Part shown: in pieces, positions 1 through 6,496 of the stretch
Layout of the letters: each line of letters opens with the position of its first letter
Numbering within the stretch: position 1 is the first letter of the stretch
Origin: Pseudomonadota bacterium
GTDB lineage: Bacteria; Pseudomonadota; Gammaproteobacteria; Burkholderiales; Burkholderiaceae_B
Assembly (NCBI GenBank): GCA_023432075.1
Contig: JAEYVD010000223.1
Span: 1 to 18,456 of the forward strand
Reading direction: 5' to 3'
Length of the DNA stretch: 18,456 nucleotides
Notes under the pieces: generated by a model
Database searches by the model: none
Told to the model about the DNA's origin: nothing
The model's input: the letters and a program-made list of their open reading frames with translations, nothing else
Translations under genes and position numbers: made by a program

Positions 1-1008
1 TTAGTCCATCCGCACGCCGGCCTGCTGCGCCAGCTTGCCCCATTTCTGGCTCTCGTTCCGAATGAAGATGGCGAACTCCTCGGGCGTGCCTCCCATCGGA
101 TCGGCGCCTTGTCCTTTGATAAACGCGTCGACCTCGGGTGTGCGCAACACGCGGCCCAGCGCGGCGTTGATCTTCTCCACCACATCTCGGGGCAGCTTGG
201 CGGGCCCCATGATGCCGTACCAAGTCCCACTGATCACATCTGGCAGGCTTTCCTCGGCCGTAGTGGGTACCTGAGGCAGAGTGGAGATGCGATTGGAGGA
301 TGTGACCGCCAGAGCGCGTAGCCGGTCGTCGGCAATGAAGGCGGACACGGCGGGCGCGTCCGCGACCATCATGTCCACGGTGCCGCCGATTACGTCGGCA
401 ATGGCGGGCGCGGCGCCACGGTAGGGGATATGTGTGATGGACACGCCCGCGGAACGCTTAAGCAATTCCGCGCCGAGTTGCGTGGTGGTGCCATTGCCCG
501 CCGACGCGAAGTTCAGCGTATCGGGCTTTGCCTTGGCTGCCCCGAGCAGGCTTGAAAGCGATGTGTAGGGGCTTTTGGAGGCCACCACCACGACCTGCGG
601 CGTGTTCACCGCCAAGCCGATGGCGACGAGATCCCGGTCTGGGTTGTAGCTCACGTTCTTCGTGATGGCGGGAATGATCACCAGTGCGCCCGTCGACGAG
701 AAGAGGATGGTGTGGCCGTCGGAGGCCTTGGCCACTTCGGCGGCTCCAAGTGTGCCGCCCGCGCCGGCGCGATTCTCCACGATCACCGTCTGTCCCAGCT
801 CGGGGCCCAGGCGTGCGGCGATAAAGCGGGCCAGCGCGTCGGCGGGGCCTCCCGGCGCGAACGGGACGATCAAACGAATCGGTTGTCTTGGCCAAGATGC
901 CGGTTGGGCTTGAGCAGGCGAAGAGAGCAGCAGTCCGCCGCAGGCGATCAAACTGGCCAATATGGCCGAGACGGCGCGGCGCCGAGCTGGAATCCGGGGA
1001 TTTGTCAT
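1..1008 (-). CDS. Bug-family (TctC-like) periplasmic solute-binding protein
   Basis: The 335-residue protein is an extracytoplasmic receptor of the tripartite tricarboxylate transporter (TTT) type, which captures small carboxylates or related solutes in the periplasm. An N-terminal signal peptide (arginine-rich start, hydrophobic core at about 14-29, AQA cleavage site near residue 34) is followed by the typical first strand PIRLIVPFAPGGPAD, an ENRAGAGG loop, the ASDGHTIL segment and a HIPYRGAAPAIADVIGG stretch. All are Bug hallmarks and the mature length is normal. I chose the ATG at 1008 because AGGAGA lies about 4 nt upstream; the frame stays open further upstream but overlaps the preceding gene. 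It is the last gene of an operon with the tartrate-dehydratase-like subunits (61-bp gap), so the ligand is plausibly a hydroxy-dicarboxylate. No dedicated TctA/TctB lies adjacent. The stop codon occupies the first three bases of the window. Confidence 0.95.
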   Translation of the reverse strand: MTNPRIPARRRAVSAILASLIACGGLLLSSPAQAQPASWPRQPIRLIVPFAPGGPADALARFIAARLGPELGQTVIVENRAGAGGTLGAAEVAKASDGHTILFSSTGALVIIPAITKNVSYNPDRDLVAIGLAVNTPQVVVVASKSPYTSLSSLLGAAKAKPDTLNFASAGNGTTTQLGAELLKRSAGVSITHIPYRGAAPAIADVIGGTVDMMVADAPAVSAFIADDRLRALAVTSSNRISTLPQVPTTAEESLPDVISGTWYGIMGPAKLPRDVVEKINAALGRVLRTPEVDAFIKGQGADPMGGTPEEFAIFIRNESQKWGKLAQQAGVRMD

Positions 1009-1069
1009 GTTGTCTCCTGTTATTGATCTATTTGGCCGCCGTGACGCCGGCAGCCAGGTCCTTGCTGAT

Positions 1070-1699
1070 CTAGCTTTCGGGCGGCTTGCGCGTGCGCGCC
1101 AGCTCCGCCAGGATGTCGGGAAGTCTCTGCCGAGCGCTGCGGCGGACATCCTCGTACAGACTGTTGCCGTGGGCGTCGATTCCCACCGTGGTGGGCCCCA
1201 GCCCTTCGACGCGCAGGCGCACGATGCGGTAGTGGGTCAGCATGTCGGGCCATCCCACTTCGAGCACTTCCTTCACGGCCTGGGTGAGCGGCGTGCACCC
1301 GCCGCCGAGGAATGACAGGTAGACGCCGCCCGTTTGCCGCAGCGCCTGGACACTCGCGGAATCGAGGCCGCCCTTGCCGCCGACGGCGTGCAGGCCCAAT
1401 TCCTGGATCAGTGTGGGCATGTAGGGATTGAAGCGGGTGCTGGTCGTCGGGTTGATGTAGCGCACGTCGAAATGGTGGCCGCGTTGTTCGCTGAAACTGC
1501 CGATATGGAACAGGCTTTGATCCTTCATCGCCAGCGGCAGCGGTTCATGCCCCTCCAGAGCGCGCAGTAGCCGTTGATGAGTGGGCAGCCCAGCCGTTAC
1601 CAGAATTTCTCCGTCCAGCACCACAAGGTCGCCCACGCGCAGCTTGAGCGCGGCCTCGGCGGAAAGTGGGAAGCGCAATCGGTGCAGGGTCGGCGTCAT
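1070..1699 (-). CDS. L(+)-tartrate dehydratase / class I fumarase beta subunit
   Basis: This 209-residue protein matches the beta subunit (C-terminal 'swivel' domain) of class I Fe-S hydro-lyases such as TtdB and the beta half of FumA. Family features include the N-terminal LRVGDLVVLDGEILVTAG strand, the GPTTSTR-like NPTTSTRFNPYMP segment, a GGKGGL loop near the middle, and the GIDAHGNSLYEDV tail. E. coli TtdB is about 200 residues, so it is full length. Its ATG overlaps the stop of the alpha subunit as ATGA (1696-1699), with AGGTGA inside the upstream gene as ribosome-binding site. Such translational coupling is expected for a 1:1 heteromer. It would complete the active site for reversible dehydration of a 2-hydroxy dicarboxylate in the cytoplasm. 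The exact substrate (tartrate, malate/fumarate or another hydroxy acid) cannot be read from sequence. Confidence 0.9.
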   Translation of the reverse strand: MTPTLHRLRFPLSAEAALKLRVGDLVVLDGEILVTAGLPTHQRLLRALEGHEPLPLAMKDQSLFHIGSFSEQRGHHFDVRYINPTTSTRFNPYMPTLIQELGLHAVGGKGGLDSASVQALRQTGGVYLSFLGGGCTPLTQAVKEVLEVGWPDMLTHYRIVRLRVEGLGPTTVGIDAHGNSLYEDVRRSARQRLPDILAELARTRKPPES

Positions 1700-2565
1700 T
1701 CGATCACCTCAACGCGACCGTCGTTATGCAGGCGAGCTCGGGTGCGGCGGTTTATCCAGCAATTGAAGGCGACCGCGACTGGGATAAAACCGTGCCCGGC
1801 AGCGTAGCTGACGTGCACGGCATAGGCTGTGCTCGTTCCGCCCGTGCCCATGGGGCCAAACCCGGTCTGGTTCACTGCCGCTGCCAGCCGGCGCTCCATG
1901 TCCGCCACGAATGGTTCGGGATGAACCTGTCCGATCGGACGCAGCGTGGCTTCCTTGGCCAATTTGGCGGCGTAGTCAAAGGTTCCCCCAATCCCCACGC
2001 CCACAACCACTGGCGGGCAGGGCTGAGTACCGGCTTCCATCACGGCCTCCATGATGAAGGCTTCGATGGTCGCCAGGTCGGGAAAACTGAATATCTTTAG
2101 CGCTGCCCACCGCCCGGAGCCGAGTGCCTTGGGACTGCAGGTGATGTCCAGGCAATCGCTGCCGTCGACGACGTCGAACGTAATGATGGGCATGCCCGGC
2201 CCGGTGTGGCCGCGCTGCAGTGTCAGCGGATGAGTGACATGGGGAAGCAGTGGCGGGTTGATGGTGTCCACCAGCGCTTCGTAACCGTCGACGATCGCCC
2301 GGCGCAGGTCGCCATCCAACTTTGCCTGCGTACCCACGCGCACGAAGTAGACGGGTATCCCTGCGTCGGAGCAGACGAAATGATTGGATTGTTTGGCTGC
2401 ATCGGCGCTCTGCAGCATGATCCGCAACGTGTGCCTGGCGGTTTGATCTGATTCGCGTTGTTCCGCTTGCGCGAGCGCCAGGCGGGTGTCATCAGGAATG
2501 CCGCGCAGGGATCGGTCATACAGTTGCGCGCACACGGCGGCGATCAGTTCAGCGGAAATTGCCAT
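1696..2565 (-). CDS. L(+)-tartrate dehydratase / class I fumarase alpha subunit
   Basis: The 289-residue protein is the Fe-S alpha subunit of a class I fumarase/tartrate dehydratase. Cysteines in the positions expected for the three [4Fe-4S] ligands are visible: Cys65 in FVCSDAGIP, Cys143 (or Cys138) in CLDITCSPKALGSG, and Cys183 in QPCPPVVVGVGIGGT. E. coli TtdA is about 300 residues, so the length fits. The start at 2565 has GGAGA 6 nt upstream; the frame runs on upstream but only as antisense-like sequence overlapping the reductase gene. The gene overlaps its upstream neighbour by 17 bp and its downstream partner by 4 bp. The loop after the second cysteine reads PKALGSGRWAA instead of the common PKGGGSE form, so specificity may differ from classical tartrate dehydratase or fumarase. 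Confidence 0.9.
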   Translation of the reverse strand: MAISAELIAAVCAQLYDRSLRGIPDDTRLALAQAEQRESDQTARHTLRIMLQSADAAKQSNHFVCSDAGIPVYFVRVGTQAKLDGDLRRAIVDGYEALVDTINPPLLPHVTHPLTLQRGHTGPGMPIITFDVVDGSDCLDITCSPKALGSGRWAALKIFSFPDLATIEAFIMEAVMEAGTQPCPPVVVGVGIGGTFDYAAKLAKEATLRPIGQVHPEPFVADMERRLAAAVNQTGFGPMGTGGTSTAYAVHVSYAAGHGFIPVAVAFNCWINRRTRARLHNDGRVEVIE

Positions 2566-3613
2566 GGGGCGTCTCCGTGTTGGATGCCGCGGCCAGCGAC
2601 CGGGCTCGAAGCGCCGCCAATGCGTGAACTGTGCGGCAGTGGGGTATGTCCACGCCAGTCTGCGCGGCCAACTCGATCGCCGCGCCCAGGATGGCAGCCA
2701 GTTCGACTGGACGTCCTGCCTCGGCGTCCTGAAGCATGGACGTTTTGACGTGGCCAAGGCGCCTCGTCGTTGCGATACGTTCCGCGGGCGACACCGTCGG
2801 CGCGATACCCAGGCTCTGTCCAAACGCCAGTAACTCGCACATCATCTGCGTGAAAACGCCACGTACGCCTGTATCGTCGATCATGACGTCGGTAGCGGAA
2901 TCGGTCAGTATGCTGACGGGGTTAAAGCATGCGTTGCCGAGCAGCTTGCTCCAGACTTCCGTGCGGATGTCTTCCGTCGTATGGGCGTCGAGCCCGCAAT
3001 GGCGCAGCAGCGTCACCCACTGCGATAGCCGTTCTTTGTCGGCATCTTGAACGACATTGCCGAAAACCAGCCGCGAACCCGCGCCGTGCCGGGTGATGCC
3101 GGGCTCGGGACTGGAACAGGACGGGTACACGACCGCGCCGATGATCCGATCTGGCGGAACCGCGTGGCCGAGTTCGCCATGCGGATCCGTGCTGGTCAGC
3201 GGCGCTGCCAGCGAAGATTTGCCCGCACCAAACCACCACGGAACACCATTTATCGCTGGCACGACGATGGTTCCCGGGCCGACCAGGCGCGCGAGCAGCG
3301 GGGCCAGCGATGGCAGGGAATGGGCTTTGACGGCCAACAGGACGACGTCCGGCATCCATGGATCATCCTGCTCAAAGCCGCTGCCGATCTCGGTGTCGAA
3401 GGCGAGAACGCTTGCGCGAATAGGCTGGCCACCGATATCGAGCCGCCAGCCGTGCTGCCTGATGGCGGCCAGGGTCTGGCCACGTGCGAAGACGCGGACA
3501 TCCACACCGGAGCACGCCATTTGAACGCCAAGAAAGCCGCCGATGGCGCCCGCGCCGATGACGCAGACCCGCGTTGGCGGGTTGGGTCGCAGGTCAATAG
3601 AACGCTTTTCCAT
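2549..3613 (-). CDS. Ketopantoate reductase (PanE/ApbA) family 2-oxoacid reductase
   Basis: The 354-residue cytoplasmic enzyme has the two-domain architecture of NADP-dependent 2-dehydropantoate 2-reductases. A Rossmann motif GAGAIGG lies at residues 20-26. AVKAHS (Lys96), the NGVPWW segment with Asn122, WSKLLGNACFNP with Lys223 (matching the family catalytic Lys), and KTSMLQDAEAGRPVE with Glu304 match the family active-site positions. It is longer than E. coli PanE (about 300). The ATG at 3613 has AAGGA 7 nt upstream; a start 78 bp further upstream would run into the palindrome and the divergent gene. As first gene of an operon with a hydro-lyase and a Bug receptor, it more likely reduces or oxidises a 2-oxo/2-hydroxy acid in a catabolic pathway than makes pantothenate. 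That role is inference from context. Confidence 0.9.
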   Translation of the reverse strand: MEKRSIDLRPNPPTRVCVIGAGAIGGFLGVQMACSGVDVRVFARGQTLAAIRQHGWRLDIGGQPIRASVLAFDTEIGSGFEQDDPWMPDVVLLAVKAHSLPSLAPLLARLVGPGTIVVPAINGVPWWFGAGKSSLAAPLTSTDPHGELGHAVPPDRIIGAVVYPSCSSPEPGITRHGAGSRLVFGNVVQDADKERLSQWVTLLRHCGLDAHTTEDIRTEVWSKLLGNACFNPVSILTDSATDVMIDDTGVRGVFTQMMCELLAFGQSLGIAPTVSPAERIATTRRLGHVKTSMLQDAEAGRPVELAAILGAAIELAAQTGVDIPHCRTVHALAALRARSLAAASNTETPHGNFR

Positions 3614-3716
3614 GCTTCGATCCTTCGGGAAAGTACTGAATTGAATCCGTTGCTCCGGCGCGAGATAAATGAATTCTTCGGCTAGACTCATAAGTTCAAC
3701 TTATAAATATCGCGCC
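3614..3716. promoter_or_regulatory. Divergent promoter region of the reductase operon and the LysR-Bug gene
   Basis: This 103-bp region separates two divergent genes and must hold both promoters. It contains the palindrome at 3690-3704. A TTGAAC (minus strand) overlaps the palindrome and could serve as the -35 of the operon promoter, though no good -10 follows. On the plus strand TTGAAT at 3641-3646 lies 18 bp before ATAAAT at 3665-3670, a weak sigma-70-like pair for the regulator. The layout is the usual one for a LysR regulator controlling a divergent operon and itself. Confidence 0.5.
3690..3704. promoter_or_regulatory. Candidate LysR-type operator (T-N11-A palindrome)
   Basis: ATAAGTTCAACTTAT is a perfect 7-1-7 inverted repeat and contains the T-N11-A arrangement known for LysR-family binding sites. 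It lies 12 bp before the regulator's ATG and 77 bp upstream of the divergent operon's start, so it could serve autoregulation and control of the operon. It is AT-rich in a GC-rich region, which makes chance occurrence less likely. Binding itself is inferred. Confidence 0.65.
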
Positions 3717-5489
3717 ATGCATGTCACTTTGCGTCAGTTGCGAGTCTTACTCGCCGTAGCCGAGACGGGCAGTTTCAGCGCTGCGGCGCGGGTAGTGGGG
3801 TTGTCTCAGCCGGCGGTCAGCCAGAGCATCCGGTCCGTGGAGCAGGCGCTTGGGGTGTCGCTGCTGCAGCGAACCACGCGCCATGTCGTGCTGACGCAGG
3901 CTGGCGAACAACTGGTCTCGCCGTTGCGGGACGCGCTGAAGACGCTGGAAGACGTCCTGACACAAGCGCAGCAGGCGGGAGAGCGCATGCTGCACGTGGT
4001 GCGTGTGGCCGCCACGCCTTCGCTGTCCGGCAGGCTATTGCCGCGCTGTCTGGCAGACGTCGCACGCCAATTCCCTGGCGTTGCGGTGCAATTGAAAGAG
4101 CAGGCGCAAGACGCCGCGCTGGCATCCGTCAGGCAAGGGACGGTGGATTTTGCGTTGGCAGTCGGTGATTTTGGGCCGTGTGAGTTGCAGCGCACCTCGT
4201 TGCTAAAGGATCGCTTCGTGCTGGTCTGCCGCGGCGATCATCCATTTGCCCGTCGTGACAAGGTCTCGATTGGACATCTTGCCCTGGAGCGTCTGATCGT
4301 GCTTGACGCGGCGAACGGCGGACGCCGGGGTCTGGACCGTGTGCTGGTCGCGCACGGTGTCTCGGTCGACGTATTGCAGGAGGTCGCGTCGGCCTCGACC
4401 GCGTTCGAGATGGTGAAGGAGCGGTTGGGCGTGGCACTGCTTCCGGCCAGTTGTGTGCCGACGTTCTCAATGAAGCAATTGCGCTCGGTCAGCCTGGAGC
4501 CGGACGTCTTGCGTGACGTGTCACTGTTCAGTCGCCGGCATGAGGACTTGTCCGAGGATGCACGCGCGGTACACGACATCATTCTTGCTCGGGCGCAAGG
4601 CGGGACGCGAGGCGTGCAGCGGCCGCTCACGGTCCTCGTTCCGTTTCCGAAGCGAGGACCGGTGGATAGCTACGGCAGAGCGTTCGCCAAGCTGCTGGCT
4701 GCGCGCCTGGGCAAGGATGTGGTCGTGACCAACACGGTCGGCTTGGGTGGCGCGCAAGGCGTGCACGCCGTCACGCGCTCGCGGGCGGACGGCTACACCA
4801 TCGGTATCGCGGGCAATGGTGCGACCGTATTTACGCCAGCCAGTGGGCGGCAACCGTTGTTCGACGTCTTCGAGGACCTCACGTTTCTCAGCGGTCTGGT
4901 GCGTGTGGCTGCCGTGCTGGTGGTAGGGGCGCATACCGCCGCCCGCGATTTTGCGCAGTTGTGTGCCCTTGCCCGACTGCATCCTACGCGTTTCGTTATT
5001 GGCGCGGCGGGAACGGGTTCGAGCCGGATGCTTGCCGAACTTCTGGGGCGCTTGACCGGCATCGAGCTGACCCATAAATCCTATGACGGGCTGGCACCGG
5101 CGCTGGACGACCTCGCCAAAGGCAAACTTGACATGGTCTTCGGGGAGCCGGCCGGCGTGCTTGCGCTGGTGCGAGCCGGAAAGGCATTTGCGCTGCTCAC
5201 GACCGGCGATGAGCGTTGCTCTTTGTTGAACGAAGTGCCGAGCGCGGCTGAGGTCGGCTTGCCGGATCTTGCGACTGACGGGGGATACTGCCTGGTGGCG
5301 CCGCCATCATTGCCGGCCAGCGTCCTTGAGCGGCTGTCAGGCGCGATCGCGGAAGTTCTGCAGTCCGACGAACTGAATCGGACTTTCGCCGCGCTGGGTG
5401 TTCGGCCCGATTTTCGAAGCGGCCCATACTACGAGAATTTCGTCAGGGAAGAGCAGTCCCGATGGCAAGCATTTCTCGAGAGAGATTGA
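3717..5489 (+). CDS. LysR-type transcriptional regulator fused to a cytoplasmic Bug/TctC domain
   Basis: The 590-residue protein joins two complete modules. Residues 1 to about 60 are a LysR winged HTH (LRQLRVLLAVAETGSFSAAA, LSQPAVSQSI, LGVSLLQRTTR). About 93-292 are the LysR effector domain, ending normally. After a short linker, about 303-590 form a full Bug domain: PLTVLVPFPKRGPVDSYGR, TNTVGLGGAQG, RADGYTIGIAGNG, HKSYDGLAPALDDLAKGKLDM and a normal C-terminal helix. No signal peptide or membrane segment is present, so the Bug part stays in the cytoplasm. A usual LysR protein is about 300 residues. I chose the ATG at 3717 because the LysR homology starts there; an in-frame ATG at 3669 would add 16 residues encoded across the palindrome. 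Divergent from an operon encoding a Bug receptor and dehydratase, it is probably its regulator. The fused domain may sense the imported solute. Both sensory domains belong to periplasmic-binding-protein-like folds. Confidence 0.92.
   Translation: MHVTLRQLRVLLAVAETGSFSAAARVVGLSQPAVSQSIRSVEQALGVSLLQRTTRHVVLTQAGEQLVSPLRDALKTLEDVLTQAQQAGERMLHVVRVAATPSLSGRLLPRCLADVARQFPGVAVQLKEQAQDAALASVRQGTVDFALAVGDFGPCELQRTSLLKDRFVLVCRGDHPFARRDKVSIGHLALERLIVLDAANGGRRGLDRVLVAHGVSVDVLQEVASASTAFEMVKERLGVALLPASCVPTFSMKQLRSVSLEPDVLRDVSLFSRRHEDLSEDARAVHDIILARAQGGTRGVQRPLTVLVPFPKRGPVDSYGRAFAKLLAARLGKDVVVTNTVGLGGAQGVHAVTRSRADGYTIGIAGNGATVFTPASGRQPLFDVFEDLTFLSGLVRVAAVLVVGAHTAARDFAQLCALARLHPTRFVIGAAGTGSSRMLAELLGRLTGIELTHKSYDGLAPALDDLAKGKLDMVFGEPAGVLALVRAGKAFALLTTGDERCSLLNEVPSAAEVGLPDLATDGGYCLVAPPSLPASVLERLSGAIAEVLQSDELNRTFAALGVRPDFRSGPYYENFVREEQSRWQAFLERD
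4621..5486 (+). other. Bug/TctC domain part of the fusion gene
   Basis: This is the stretch of the fusion gene coding for about 288 residues of Bug homology. The corresponding motifs of the secreted Bug protein at 1-1008 line up almost without gaps over the first 65 residues: LIVPFAPGGPAD against VLVPFPKRGPVD, VIVENRAGAGG against VVVTNTVGLGG, and SDGHTI against ADGYTI. Several positions well conserved in Bug receptors are altered (PGG to KRG, ENRAG to TNTVG), as might follow from a change of partner or ligand. There is no frameshift or stop at the junction near 4590-4620, so this is a genuine in-frame fusion in the sequence as given. Confidence 0.85.
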
Positions 5490-5830
5490 TTCAAGTCATC
5501 TCCTTAGCCGCGATGCCCAGATCAGCCGCATAGTGTGCAAGCTGCTCCCTCACATGAAGCTTCAGCGCGTTGGGGTGGGGCACGCATGCGTTGGCGCCGC
5601 AGTCGTTCCGCGAGGCCACATGGCTGGTCGAAGCCGGCAAGCTCATGCCGTATCTCGCTCCCCGGCGGTTCGACCTGCGATCCGCGGAAGTTGCCTACGA
5701 AGCTATCTCGACCGCAACCGCGAGGGGAAAAATCGTGGTGGACGTGGCATGATGCTCGCACCCCGCATTGCTGGTGGCGACATCGGTTGGCGATTTGCTG
5801 CCGACTCAATAGATCATTCCTTGCACGGCG
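5490..5830. other. Intergenic stretch with gene remnants
   Basis: These 341 bp between the fusion regulator and the DUF6985-like gene hold no intact gene. The central part is the dehydrogenase remnant at 5570-5752. At 5491-5610 the minus strand reads an open stretch ending in HVREQLAHYAADLGIAAKEM and a stop, which looks protein-like but has no start and no recognised family. It may be the tail of another lost gene. No clear terminator is visible for either converging gene. Confidence 0.5.
5570..5752 (+). pseudogene. Remnant of a zinc-type alcohol dehydrogenase / quinone reductase C-terminus
   Basis: The 60-codon open stretch encodes WGTHALAPQSFREATW, then LVEAGKLMPYLAPRRFDL, then YEAISTATARGKIVVDVA and a stop. 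This is the C-terminal signature of medium-chain (MDR) dehydrogenases, where a LVEAGKL...P...RF segment is followed by ARGKIVVD. The NAD-binding domain and everything upstream are missing; the frame is closed by TGA at 5555-5557. By family comparison the segment between the GTHALAP part and the EAGKL part also seems shortened, as if about 25-30 residues were deleted internally. The first codon is TTG without a ribosome-binding site. I read it as a decayed gene fragment, a scar of a deletion or rearrangement. Confidence 0.6.
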
Positions 5831-6457
5831 CTATGGTTCCGAGCCCCGGGACTTTGCGTGCCGCGCCGCAATCCATGACAAGGTGCCGACGTCGGCCCCT
5901 CCAGACTCGATGACGGTGGTGCCGGCCATCATCAATCCGTAACCGTGTTCCTCCTCCCAGGCGCAGCGGAAGTCCAGACCGATATAAGGCTCGCCTGCGA
6001 CAGGGTGGAGCGTGATGCTGTTCAGACGGATCAGTTTCCGCAAGGCTTGGCCATCCCAGTGCCGCGGCAACCGGAAGGCGTCATCGTCAAGAACGATGCC
6101 ATCCTGCTCGGCGCGCAGGCGCGGCAGATCCGCCAGCATCGCCTTCATCACCGCCTGGTAGAACGCCTCGTCATGGTCCAGCAGCCAGCGCGCCGCCTCA
6201 ATCATCGTTGACGCCGGCGCTTCACCGGATCCATCGTCATTCTCAAGGTAAGCGATGACTTCCCCGGCTTGTGCGATCGCATCGTCGCGTGCGTAGCCCT
6301 TTGAAGCGGGAAGGGCATCGGCGCCGCGCAATCGCGACGTTGCGGGCAGTGGCAACGCGGTGATCCAGACGCACCAAGCACTTTTAGGCCCATAGAGCGT
6401 AGGCAGTCCCGTTACCGAATGCGGCACATAGTCTGATGGAATCTGGCCGGTATTCAT
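5831..6457 (-). CDS. DUF6985-like protein of unknown function
   Basis: The 208-residue soluble protein has no signal peptide or membrane segment. Its C-terminal part (about residues 140-196) contains an acidic, aromatic stretch, AWEEEHGYGLMMAGTTVIE, followed by SGGADVGTLSW. This resembles the DUF6985 family, in which an E-H-G-x-G-x-x-x turn and a G-x-A-D motif recur. That assignment is from memory of the family and moderate in confidence. Proteins of this type often occur next to toxin-like or variable loci, and an immunity role has been suspected for such families, but no toxin gene is visible nearby. AAGGAG lies 7 nt before the ATG. It is 39 bp downstream of the S41-like gene, so the two are probably co-transcribed. 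Confidence 0.7.
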   Translation of the reverse strand: MNTGQIPSDYVPHSVTGLPTLYGPKSAWCVWITALPLPATSRLRGADALPASKGYARDDAIAQAGEVIAYLENDDGSGEAPASTMIEAARWLLDHDEAFYQAVMKAMLADLPRLRAEQDGIVLDDDAFRLPRHWDGQALRKLIRLNSITLHPVAGEPYIGLDFRCAWEEEHGYGLMMAGTTVIESGGADVGTLSWIAARHAKSRGSEP

Positions 6458-6496
6458 TGAATCGCTCCTTGAATCTTTGTTAAGGCGACGCCAGCC

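Noticed and set aside
458..895. Long minus-strand open frame inside the Bug gene
   Set aside because: It is a shadow frame of GC-rich coding DNA; its Arg/Gly-rich translation has no protein character, and the Bug frame is clearly real.
2736..3685. Plus-strand open frames opposite the reductase gene
   Set aside because: They are antisense shadows of a gene with clear catalytic and cofactor motifs.
3614..3691. Longer reductase starting at 3691
   Set aside because: It would cover the palindrome and overlap the longest form of the divergent gene, while the ATG at 3613 has a good AAGGA site and sits just before the Rossmann motif.
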